From: CAXMQZ01 sp963707075
Lineage (GTDB): Bacteria; Acidobacteriota; Thermoanaerobaculia; Multivoradales; JAHEKO01
NCBI GenBank assembly: GCA_963707075.1
Contig: CAVPOX010000002.1
Location: forward strand, 248,001-312,000
DNA length: 64,000 bases
Direction of reading: 5' to 3'
The translations under genes were made by a program, and so were the position numbers. The notes beneath the pieces are model-generated. The model saw only the letters and a list, made by a program, of their open reading frames with translations, made no database searches and was not told the DNA's origin. Position 1 is the first letter of the stretch; every line of letters begins with the position of its first letter. Shown piece after piece: positions 8,777 through 16,630 of this stretch.

Positions 8777-9877
8777 CTAGACGGCCCCCACAACGGCGTT
8801 CGCCAGGGCCCGGGCAAGATGGTCACCGACCTCACTGGTCGACCTTTCACCTCCCAGATCCGGTGTCGTGATCCCGGCTGCCAGGGCGTCACAGACCGTC
8901 TGCTCGACGGCCTCGGACGCCTCCCTATGGCCGAGATCGGCCAACATCAAGCCAACCGTCAGGATGGCGGCCATGGGATTGGCAACACCCTGACCACGGT
9001 ATTTGGGTGCAGATCCATGGACAGGCTCGAACATCGAGACCCGGCCGGGATGGAGATTCGCCGACGCAGCCATGCCAAGCCCGCCCTGTAGAGCCGCTCC
9101 CAGGTCGGTAATGATGTCGCCGAACATGTTGTTCGTCACGATGACCTCGAACTGCTCTGGCTTGCGAATCATCTGCATTGCGAGGGCGTCGATAAAGAGA
9201 TGGGAGGCCTCGATATCGGGGTACTCTGCCGCGACTTCGGCAAAGGTCCTTTGCCAGAGGTCGTGGCCATAGCGCATCACATTCGACTTGTCCGCCATGC
9301 AGACCTTGCCGCGGTCCTGGTCGCGCGCATACTCGAAGGCAGCTCTGAGGATTCTCTCGACTCCACCACGGGTGTGAATCTCTTCCTGGATGGCTATCTC
9401 GTGTGCTGTACCCTTCTTGAAGTTGCCACCCACGCCGACATAGGCCCCCTCCGTATTCTCCCGGAAGACCACCAGATCGATCTGCTCAGCGGTCTTGTAC
9501 TTCAACGGATTGAGACGGTCCTCGTAAGCCTTTATCGGTCGAAAGTTGATGTAGAGATCCAGGCCGAAACGGATTCCGAGCAGGATATCGGCGGCGTGGC
9601 GCATATCGGGTACGCGAGGATCCCCATAGGCACCAATGAGAATTGCCGAGTAGTTCTCCTGCAGGTCCTCCAAGGCCCCATCAGGCAAGGTCTCGCCAGT
9701 CTTCAGATAGTGATCGGCGCTCCAGGGTTTCTCGATCGTCTCCAGCGGGAGCTGCCACCGCGATACCGCTGCCTGCAGAACCTTCAAGGCCTCGGCGGTG
9801 ACCTCAGGACCGATTCCGTCACCGGCCAGGACGGCGATTCTCTGGGGATCGTGATCTCTGGGAGGAGCTGCGCTCAC
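8777..9877 (-). CDS. Isopropylmalate/isocitrate dehydrogenase family protein
   Basis: A 366-residue beta-decarboxylating dehydrogenase. It shows the N-terminal A-V-L-A-G-D-G-I-G-P-E-V, F-R-E-N-T-E-G-A-Y, the catalytic Lys in A-D-K-S-N-V-M, N-M-F-G-D-I-I-T-D and the cofactor segment F-E-P-V-H-G-S-A-P. The family includes 3-isopropylmalate, isocitrate, homoisocitrate, tartrate and D-malate dehydrogenases. The sequence resembles LeuB-like members, but no leuA, leuC or leuD is adjacent, so substrate is not assigned. It sits upstream of xerD with a 29-nt gap. Confidence 0.85.
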   Translation of the reverse strand: MSAAPPRDHDPQRIAVLAGDGIGPEVTAEALKVLQAAVSRWQLPLETIEKPWSADHYLKTGETLPDGALEDLQENYSAILIGAYGDPRVPDMRHAADILLGIRFGLDLYINFRPIKAYEDRLNPLKYKTAEQIDLVVFRENTEGAYVGVGGNFKKGTAHEIAIQEEIHTRGGVERILRAAFEYARDQDRGKVCMADKSNVMRYGHDLWQRTFAEVAAEYPDIEASHLFIDALAMQMIRKPEQFEVIVTNNMFGDIITDLGAALQGGLGMAASANLHPGRVSMFEPVHGSAPKYRGQGVANPMAAILTVGLMLADLGHREASEAVEQTVCDALAAGITTPDLGGERSTSEVGDHLARALANAVVGAV

Positions 9878-9913
9878 CCGTTCGATGGTAGCACAGCGAT
9901 GACGTGCGGCGGC

Positions 9914-10732
9914 TCAGGCCGCGGAGCGACGCGCCGTACTCGGAGAACCTTGAAACATGGCCGGATCCGGAGCAGCGGGCGATGCCGTCCGGGTCAATGA
10001 CAGGCGCACGGTTTCGGCACTCAACTCGAACTCATAGGGAACCTCCGGGCAGAGCCACGCCGAGTGAGGCCGCAGCCAGGAGGACGCATCGCCTACATCC
10101 AGTGAATCCCTCAGCAGGTTCGAGTCCTCGACCGACGCCTGGAGAGGCCAAAGCTGCACGGATTGTTGCGAGGTTTCCACCGGTTGCAGCTCGCCTGAAG
10201 ACAGCACATAGCCCCGGAACCTCTGACGAAAGAAATCGACGGTCCTGCCCCAGCTACCCAAGGCCGGGCCCCTATACGTCTGTGGAGGAGCCTTGGTCGC
10301 CGAAACACGCAGCGCCTCCTCACGGACCACCTGCCAACGCCATCCGGTCTCCTTGTCGTCGACGAAGGGCCGCGGATAGCTGAATTGGGCCGCCTGGGCC
10401 GGCTGATGGGCCACCCAACGAGCGCTGGGGACGACCCAGCCGGGTACCAGAATCCTCTGGAAGAAGACCGAAGGGACGCCCTCGTGATCGCGCACATAAA
10501 GCCGCAGGTTGAACTGCGGGTAGGAGAACCGTAGGAACGGTAGACCCGCCAGGTGAAGGTGCTCGTGCCGGAAAAGGAGTGCCGAGACAAAGCCGTAGCG
10601 AACTCCGTCCTGCAGTCGTTCCTCGTAGCGCAGGGGCTCTGGTAGCGCCGGTAGAGCGTCGACCGGGAAAGCCCAGTTTACGTACAGGCAATCCCTGACC
10701 ACCGTGCGAAGCACTCTGCTCATATCCGTCAC
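9914..10732 (-). CDS. DUF2071 family protein
   Basis: A 272-residue protein resembling the DUF2071 (YqjF-like, acetoacetate-decarboxylase fold) family. It has an early Y-V-N-W-A-F-P-V-D segment, then F-L-R-F-S-Y-P-Q-F-N-L-R-L-Y-V and F-F-Q-R-I-L-V-P. No signal peptide. The reading begins with GTG at 10732; an in-frame ATG at 10723 is an alternative. Function is unknown in the family. It is divergent from the M28 peptidase gene. Confidence 0.65.
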   Translation of the reverse strand: MTDMSRVLRTVVRDCLYVNWAFPVDALPALPEPLRYEERLQDGVRYGFVSALLFRHEHLHLAGLPFLRFSYPQFNLRLYVRDHEGVPSVFFQRILVPGWVVPSARWVAHQPAQAAQFSYPRPFVDDKETGWRWQVVREEALRVSATKAPPQTYRGPALGSWGRTVDFFRQRFRGYVLSSGELQPVETSQQSVQLWPLQASVEDSNLLRDSLDVGDASSWLRPHSAWLCPEVPYEFELSAETVRLSLTRTASPAAPDPAMFQGSPSTARRSAA

Positions 10733-10770
10733 GCTGCTGTCCAGTCCTCGAATCTGCGACTCGCGCGATT

Positions 10771-10779
10771 TGCTAGAGT
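10771..10779 (+). promoter_or_regulatory. Extended -10 promoter for the M28 peptidase
   Basis: TGC followed by TAGAGT (10774-10779) makes an extended -10 element (TGn-TANNNT), 32 nt upstream of the ATG at 10812. A strong Shine-Dalgarno (AGGAGGGG) lies between. No good -35 box is visible. The same TTTGCTAGAGT string recurs before the exporter gene at 55082. Confidence 0.4.
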
Positions 10780-10811
10780 TCCGATCTGCATGAAGCTATC
10801 AGGAGGGGAGC

Positions 10812-12509
10812 ATGAGAGACAACAAGTTGCCACCAGTCCGAATCGACGCCTTGGCGATCTCGGCAGCCGCGATGCTGCTGCTGGTGGGGTGCCAGGGAGC
10901 CAGCCCGTCGCCGGAGGAGGACGCACGTACCACCTCGGCGGTCGCCGCCAGCATTTCCGCAAAACGACTTGAAGAGCATGTGGCGAAGATCTCCGAAGAC
11001 CGCACCGCAGGTCGCAGCCCTGGAAGCCCGGGAGCTCGACTGGCGCGACAATACCTGGCGGAAACCATGCAGGGCCTCGGCCTGGAACCCGCCTTCAACG
11101 GTAGCTGGGAGCAACCGATCGAGCTGGTTGGAATCACTTCGCAAGTTCCTGAAACCTGGACCTTCTCGCACGCCGGTGGCCAACTGGATCTCGCCTACAA
11201 GGAGGACTTCATCGCGGGAAGTGGTGTCCAGGAAGAGGAGGCACGGATCGAGCAAGCCGGTCTGGTCTTCGTCGGCTACGGCATTCAAGCCCCTGAGTAT
11301 CAATGGGACGATTTCGTGGGCGCCGACCTCAAGGGCAAGGTGCTGCTGATGCTCAACAGCGACCCCGAGTGGGATCCGGACCTGTTCGGCGGCGAGCGTC
11401 GGCTCTACTACGGCCGCTGGGACTACAAGTACGAGAGCGCCGCGAGGCAGGGTGCTGTTGGCGCCATCATCATTCACACAACCCCATCAGCAGGCTACCC
11501 CTGGCAGGTGGTGCAAACCTCATGGTCCGGGCCACAGTTCGAGCTACCGGCCGGAGACGAGCTTCGCCTCCAGATAGCGTCATGGGTTACCGAGGATGCT
11601 GCCCGCAGACTGGTTGGCCTGGCCGGGAAAGACCTCGACCAATTGATCGCCGCTGCTCGTGGCAGAGACTTCCGTTCCGTGGACCTGGGAATCGACACCT
11701 CACTGGATCTGGCCGTTACCCTCGAGCGAGTCGAGGGAGCCAATGTCGGCGGTCTGCTGACCGGTTCCGACCCGGAGCTCGCCGACCAGCTCGTGGTCTA
11801 TTCAGCCCACCACGACCATCTCGGCGTCGGTGAGCCGAACGACGCAGGCGACGCCATCTACAACGGCGCGCTCGACAATGCCTCCGGCTGTGCTGCGGTC
11901 CTGACGATCGCCGAGGCTTTTGTCAATCAGCCGCGCCACCCTTCACGCTCCCTGTTGTTTCTCTTCGTCGACGCCGAGGAGCAGGGTCTCCTGGGATCCG
12001 AGTATTTCGCGCTCCACCCCACGGTGCCACCGGGCCGCATCGCGGCCAACCTGAATATCGATGGTGCCAATATCTGGGGTGCAACCCACGATCTGGGAGT
12101 CATCGGTTACGGCAAGTCGAGCCTGGACGCCCTGGTCGAAAAGATCGCAAGTCAACAAGGTCGCACCGTCAAACCGGAGCAGTTTCCCGACCGCGGGTTC
12201 TACTACCGTTCCGACCAATTCAATTTCGCCAGGATCGGTGTTCCGGCAATCTATCTCGACACCGGTACGGAGTTCATCGACCGGCCAGCGGGCTGGGGCA
12301 AGGAACAGATCGAAGCCTGGGAGGCGGTGCACTATCACCAGCCCAGCGACGAGCTCGAAGAGACCTGGAACTTCGACGGCTTCGTACAGGACACGCAGTT
12401 GATGTTCGAGGCAGGTCTGGAGATCGCCAATAGCCCTGAGTTGCCTGCTTGGAACCCGGATGACGAGTTCGAAGCGACCAGGTTGGAGGCGTTAGCCGCT
12501 CTGCAATAG
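10812..12509 (+). CDS. M28 family zinc metallopeptidase, lipoprotein, with PA domain
   Basis: A 565-residue peptidase. The N-terminus has a signal ending in the lipobox L-V-G-C with Cys27, so it is probably anchored to a membrane in the periplasm. A PA-type insert occupies about 135-240 (V-F-V-G-Y-G-I, G-K-V-L-L-M-L). The M28 zinc site follows: Y-S-A-H-H-D-H-L-G near 330, G-A-L-D-N-A-S-G, D-A-E-E-Q-G-L-L-G and N-L-N-I-D-G. It is likely an aminopeptidase releasing N-terminal residues from peptides. The start is well supported by AGGAGGGG just upstream. Confidence 0.9.
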   Translation: MRDNKLPPVRIDALAISAAAMLLLVGCQGASPSPEEDARTTSAVAASISAKRLEEHVAKISEDRTAGRSPGSPGARLARQYLAETMQGLGLEPAFNGSWEQPIELVGITSQVPETWTFSHAGGQLDLAYKEDFIAGSGVQEEEARIEQAGLVFVGYGIQAPEYQWDDFVGADLKGKVLLMLNSDPEWDPDLFGGERRLYYGRWDYKYESAARQGAVGAIIIHTTPSAGYPWQVVQTSWSGPQFELPAGDELRLQIASWVTEDAARRLVGLAGKDLDQLIAAARGRDFRSVDLGIDTSLDLAVTLERVEGANVGGLLTGSDPELADQLVVYSAHHDHLGVGEPNDAGDAIYNGALDNASGCAAVLTIAEAFVNQPRHPSRSLLFLFVDAEEQGLLGSEYFALHPTVPPGRIAANLNIDGANIWGATHDLGVIGYGKSSLDALVEKIASQQGRTVKPEQFPDRGFYYRSDQFNFARIGVPAIYLDTGTEFIDRPAGWGKEQIEAWEAVHYHQPSDELEETWNFDGFVQDTQLMFEAGLEIANSPELPAWNPDDEFEATRLEALAALQ

Positions 12510-12529
12510 ACGCTCGCCGCGGGGCAGGG

Positions 12530-12769
12530 TCAGTCGAGCCCTGCGTGGGTACCATCGCAGTAAGGCGAGTTGTCGGTGTGCTTGCAGCAGCACAGGGCCA
12601 CTCGCTTGTCCTCCGCCAGCTCCAGCTTTAGCGGCGAGAACTCAGTCCCTGCATGAGCACCATCGCAAAAAGGCTGGTTCTCTGAACGCCCGCAGCGGCA
12701 CCAGTAGTAGGTCCCAGCCTCGAGCTCCATAACCGCCGGACTGAGATCAGCAATAACGGGATCAGACAT
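12530..12769 (-). CDS. Tandem CDGSH iron-sulfur domain protein
   Basis: A 79-residue protein with two CDGSH-type 2Fe-2S motifs: C-R-C-G-R-S-E-N-Q-P-F-C-D-G-A-H near residue 25 and C-C-C-K-H-T-D-N-S-P-Y-C-D-G-T-H near residue 60. Each supplies three Cys and one His ligand (C-x-C-x-n-C-x-x-x-H). The ATG at 12769 is chosen over one 18 nt upstream because AGGAGA lies 7-8 nt before it. Tandem-CDGSH proteins are small redox or cluster-transfer proteins. It lies 35 nt downstream of the deaminase gene and may be the last cistron of that operon. Confidence 0.88.
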   Translation of the reverse strand: MSDPVIADLSPAVMELEAGTYYWCRCGRSENQPFCDGAHAGTEFSPLKLELAEDKRVALCCCKHTDNSPYCDGTHAGLD

Positions 12770-12804
12770 GAGGGTTCTCCTTTCCACTCGGCCCTCTGCG
12801 AGGC

Positions 12805-13869
12805 CTAGTCGTCATCAACGATAACTCGATCATCATCGACTTTTGCTCCAAGGACTTCGAACTGCTCGCGAAACTCTCGATCGAGTGCCGCTCGTTCCGA
12901 CTCCTCGAGAAACGCGTTTTGCAGCGCCTGTCGCGAGAGCTCGGCCAGTGTACCTGCACCGTAGTCGAAGTGTCGCGCCAGCTCGAGGTATTCACGGTTG
13001 AGATCGGTCTCGAACAGCGGCGGGTCATCGGAATTGACGGTCACCACCACTCCTGCTCGGCGGAGTCGATCGAAGGGATGCTCGGCGAACCCGCCGACCG
13101 CGCCCAATCGGATGTTCGAGGTCGGACAGACCTCCAGCGGGATACCTTGCGCCGCCAGTTCCTCGACCAGATCCCAATCGTCGATCGACCGAATCCCGTG
13201 GCCAATCCGCTCCGCCTGACAAACCTCGAGGGCTGAACGAACGGTCGCGGATCCCTCGTGCTCACCGGCATGCGCGACCCGGTGCAGACCTTGATCGGCG
13301 GCCACCTGGAAGTGTTCCCTGTAGGGTTCATTCGAGGAGCTCTCGAAGCCGGAGAGCCCCAACGCCGCGACACCACGGTGCTGCCCGGCCAAGGCCCATT
13401 CGAGGGTTCGATCGGCCATGGCCGGCCCGACATCTCTGACGATGTCCGGAATCAGTTGCACCTGGACTCCCCGACGCTTGCGACCTCGCTCGAGAGCTTC
13501 CGCCAACGCGTCCGCTACTTCCTCTCCGTTTACGCCGTTGGCCAGATGGGTACCGATTGTGAAATGGACCTCGCTGTAGAGGACATTCTGTCTCTCCTGT
13601 TCGGCCATGAACTGGTCGAGCACCCACTGGAAGTCCTCCGGGTCCCGCAGACAACGGCAGCATGTGAGATAGATATCGACGAAATGTGCAAAATCGCGGA
13701 ACTCGAACCAACGGCGAAGTCCTGCCTCGTCATCCGCGGGCAGATCGACTCGTCGACGACGCGCCAACTCGAGCAGTGTTGCGGGTTGAATCGAGCCTTC
13801 GAGATGAACATGGAGCTCCACCTTTGGCATGGCGACCACGAACCGCTCCAGGGCCGGCGGCAGGCTCAT
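12805..13869 (-). CDS. add: Adenosine deaminase family protein
   Basis: A 354-residue deaminase of the amidohydrolase superfamily, expected to convert adenosine to inosine. Zinc-site motifs are visible: H-V-H-L-E-G-S (His20, His22), H-A-G-E-H-E-G, C-P-T-S-N, and S-D-D-P-P. The ATG at 13869 overlaps the coaD stop (ATGA). A longer reading frame upstream has no family similarity and lies over coaD, so it is rejected as coding. Adenine deaminase is an alternative in this family. The acidic C-terminus (VDDDRVIVDDD) is unremarkable. Confidence 0.85.
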   Translation of the reverse strand: MSLPPALERFVVAMPKVELHVHLEGSIQPATLLELARRRRVDLPADDEAGLRRWFEFRDFAHFVDIYLTCCRCLRDPEDFQWVLDQFMAEQERQNVLYSEVHFTIGTHLANGVNGEEVADALAEALERGRKRRGVQVQLIPDIVRDVGPAMADRTLEWALAGQHRGVAALGLSGFESSSNEPYREHFQVAADQGLHRVAHAGEHEGSATVRSALEVCQAERIGHGIRSIDDWDLVEELAAQGIPLEVCPTSNIRLGAVGGFAEHPFDRLRRAGVVVTVNSDDPPLFETDLNREYLELARHFDYGAGTLAELSRQALQNAFLEESERAALDREFREQFEVLGAKVDDDRVIVDDD

Positions 13870-14372
13870 CTGGACGACTGACTCCGCGGCGGATCGGCGA
13901 CCCCAGCCAACCTCTCCAAGACCGCCTCTGGCACCAGGCCTTCGAGGTTGCCGCCGAGAAAGAAAACCTCCCGCACCAATCGACTGGAAAGGTAGATGTA
14001 GTCTTCCTTGGGAACCATGAAGACAGTTTCGATCGCCGGATTCAGGCGCCGATTCATCAACGCCATCTGAAACTCGTATTCGAAGTCGGACACAGCACGC
14101 AATCCGCGAATGATGATGCGCGCCCGCGTCTGCTGCATGAAGTCCACGAGAAGTCCGGAGAAACTCTCGACCCGGCAGTCCGGGCATTCACGTAACTCAT
14201 GAGAGATCATGTCTACACGCTCAGCCACTGAGAACACCGGCTCCTTGGCCATGTTGCCCAGCACGGCAATGACCACTTCGTCGAAGACGCGCCGGCATTT
14301 CTGGACGATATCGAGGTGACCGTTGTGGATGGGATCGAACGATCCGGGATAGACAGCGATGCGCTTGCTCAT
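13866..14372 (-). CDS. coaD: Phosphopantetheine adenylyltransferase
   Basis: A 168-residue nucleotidyltransferase catalysing the fourth step of coenzyme A synthesis, 4'-phosphopantetheine plus ATP to dephospho-CoA. It shows G-S-F-D-P-I-H-N-G-H-L-D (residues 10-21, with the T/HxGH signature), I-I-R-G-L-R-A-V-S-D-F-E-Y-E, and the S-S-R-L-V-R-E segment near residue 128, which matches the ISSTxVRE motif. Length is typical (about 160). It overlaps the propeller gene by 4 bp and the deaminase by 4 bp. Confidence 0.96.
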   Translation of the reverse strand: MSKRIAVYPGSFDPIHNGHLDIVQKCRRVFDEVVIAVLGNMAKEPVFSVAERVDMISHELRECPDCRVESFSGLLVDFMQQTRARIIIRGLRAVSDFEYEFQMALMNRRLNPAIETVFMVPKEDYIYLSSRLVREVFFLGGNLEGLVPEAVLERLAGVADPPRSQSSR

Positions 14373-16630
14373 GGACTCTCACCTCCGGTCAAATCGATCG
14401 TCACGACGTTGAAGGCCGCGTCTGTCACCCTCAGCAACAAGAGGGATCCTGTTTCCATTGCTGGCAGGATCAGTGTCTCACGCTGCCCGTCGAGGAGTCC
14501 ATCGACCGGCAACGCAGGTCTCCACTCCTGTGCGTCGACGCTGTAGACCGCCTCCCGAAGCGGATTCCACCGATCCTCGATGACGACCCGCAGTCCACCC
14601 TCCGACTCGCTGACGCTGACCAGCGATGGCGTCGAATGGTCGATCAGTACCGGCTCGCTAATCTCCTCGGCTACCTGCCGCTCGGCATCGTCTGCGCGGA
14701 GCCGATCCGCCGCCTGCAATCGAAATCGATAGCGGCCATCGGGCAGGACTGTGGAATCGAAGCTGTAGTAATCCTGCGTAAGATCCTCGACCATTTCAAG
14801 CCAGCTCCGATCGGTGCCATCTGGCCGAAAAGACAGAGTGTAGACGAGTTGGTCTTCGTTGGGGTCCTCAGCCTCCCACCGCAAGGTGCGATAGCCCTTC
14901 TTCCAGAGCGTCTTCAAGCGTTTCTGCGGGTCCATGGCCACCGGCTGGACCGTCGTGAAGATCCCCTGGCGATTGGGATGTGCAGGCTCGTAGGCCTGCT
15001 GCGCGGGATTGAAGTTCGCCGGTACCAGGATCTGCCCGGGATCCAACAGCGACAGACTCTCGACTCGAGGTGGCAGATTGGCCTGCCGATAAGAGACCGT
15101 CGCCTCGCTGAGGTGGGGCGACTGACCATCCGCGCCAGAGAAACTGGCCCGCCATTGCAGAAAACGCCCCGCAGGCAGGTCGGACAGGGGGATCTCTTCC
15201 CCGGTTCGGGGCTCGGACCAGGCGCTCCAGGTACCGTCGGGATCGGAGCTCATGCCGCTGCGAAAGGAAAATTCGATCCGGGTGCCGCGAGCGGCGTCTC
15301 CTTGCCAGCGCAGTGTGCCGAATCGCGAGATCTGCTCTGCATCCAGGGGCGGACTGGTGTAGCTGCCGCTGCGCTCGGCCTGATCGACGATGCGATAGAG
15401 AGCAGCAGCATTCGTGGTAGCAAACGCAGGTCCTGGACTGTCCGCAAGAAGCGCCACCACCTGTCGCTCATCCACATCCTTCTCGAGTACTGGCCTGCGA
15501 TCCTTGAGGCTGAAGACCTTGCCCTCGAGGCCCGTACCGATCCAGAGCCGCCCTCGATGCCAACGCAAGGCGTAAACCGTCTCTTCCTGAAACGTCGTCA
15601 AGGTCTCGACGGCCCCGGTCGGTGAGATCTTGAGCACTTCGGAACGGGCACCGGCAAATCCAGGTGGCCGACTCCCGACAGGTGCGGTCTCAGCCTCGTC
15701 TCCGTTCACCACGACCACCTCGACCCGCGGCTGATTTTCCTGGCCCGATTCCTCATCCTGGTCGCCACTTTCAGCCTCGTCATCACCCTCCTGACGCGGC
15801 TGCGACAGATTGATCAGACTGGCTTCCGAAGCCAGCAAGGCCGCGAAGCAGTTACCGTTGGGTTCAGCGGCGAATGCCACCACCTCCGGATGCGGCGCAT
15901 CGTAGAGGGTCTGGGCCTGACCGGTCGGAGACAGCTTGAGAATCAGGCCCTCACCGGCAGTGCCAAGGAGAATCTCGCCGGTCTCCAGCACCTTCATGGC
16001 GCGCAGATGGGTATCCTCACTGTCGAAGAAGACTTCACCTTCCCCGGCTGTGCTCACTTTGTACAACTTTCCCTGAGTACCGGTAGCCACGAGCAGGCTC
16101 CCATCACTGGCCAGTCCCAGATCCCAGATGTAGGTCTCCCCCGGGTCGAAGAAAACCGACGCCTCGCCCTCCGCAATCCGATAGACCTTGCCGTCGGGTG
16201 AAGATCCAGCGAAGACGGTGCCATCATCAGCCGCCCAGACCGAGAAAATCTCGGGCTCTGCAGCGGTAAAGAGCGTTTGCACCTCCCCGGCAAACGTGAC
16301 CAGGAGCACCCGCCCGGCGTTGCCCGTGCCGATCACCCACCCCTCGGGATGGGATGCAGCCGACAGCAGGAACGGTTCGTCTACCTCGGCCAGCCGCTCA
16401 ACCCGATCGGCAAGCCGCAGCGTACCTAGCTCGTCGACCCCGATTCCGTCGAGAGTCCCTTTCAGGAATCCAACGCGTGAGTTGAGGCGGAACAATCGAG
16501 TTTCGACCATTGAAGGGCTCACCACCGACGGCAAGCACCAGGCGACAGCCAGGACCAGCGCCAGGGATCTGGCTCTGACAGGTAAGCTCGATGCCAGCCA
16601 CTGCCAGCGGAATCTGTTCCAATCCATCAA
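14369..16630 (-). CDS. Exported beta-propeller protein of unknown function
   Basis: A 753-residue protein with a hydrophobic export segment near residues 20-40. Residues 75-430 hold repeated blocks of the type VFAGSSPDGKVYRI, LLVATGTQGKLYKV and LWIGTGLEGKVFSL, a beta-propeller pattern. An acidic low-complexity stretch (Q-E-G-D-D-E-A-E-S-G-D) interrupts one blade near residue 290. The C-terminal half has fibronectin/Ig-like beta segments (L-Q-W-R-A-S-F-S, Y-R-F-R-L-Q-A-A-D). No catalytic motif is evident. It overlaps the S55 peptidase-like gene by 4 bp, which suggests joint production. Confidence 0.7.
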   Translation of the reverse strand: MMDWNRFRWQWLASSLPVRARSLALVLAVAWCLPSVVSPSMVETRLFRLNSRVGFLKGTLDGIGVDELGTLRLADRVERLAEVDEPFLLSAASHPEGWVIGTGNAGRVLLVTFAGEVQTLFTAAEPEIFSVWAADDGTVFAGSSPDGKVYRIAEGEASVFFDPGETYIWDLGLASDGSLLVATGTQGKLYKVSTAGEGEVFFDSEDTHLRAMKVLETGEILLGTAGEGLILKLSPTGQAQTLYDAPHPEVVAFAAEPNGNCFAALLASEASLINLSQPRQEGDDEAESGDQDEESGQENQPRVEVVVVNGDEAETAPVGSRPPGFAGARSEVLKISPTGAVETLTTFQEETVYALRWHRGRLWIGTGLEGKVFSLKDRRPVLEKDVDERQVVALLADSPGPAFATTNAAALYRIVDQAERSGSYTSPPLDAEQISRFGTLRWQGDAARGTRIEFSFRSGMSSDPDGTWSAWSEPRTGEEIPLSDLPAGRFLQWRASFSGADGQSPHLSEATVSYRQANLPPRVESLSLLDPGQILVPANFNPAQQAYEPAHPNRQGIFTTVQPVAMDPQKRLKTLWKKGYRTLRWEAEDPNEDQLVYTLSFRPDGTDRSWLEMVEDLTQDYYSFDSTVLPDGRYRFRLQAADRLRADDAERQVAEEISEPVLIDHSTPSLVSVSESEGGLRVVIEDRWNPLREAVYSVDAQEWRPALPVDGLLDGQRETLILPAMETGSLLLLRVTDAAFNVVTIDLTGGESP

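Noticed and set aside
13870..14187. N-terminal extension of adenosine deaminase by 106 residues
   Set aside because: It lies wholly over coaD, has no family similarity, and the ATG at 13869 forms a typical ATGA overlap.
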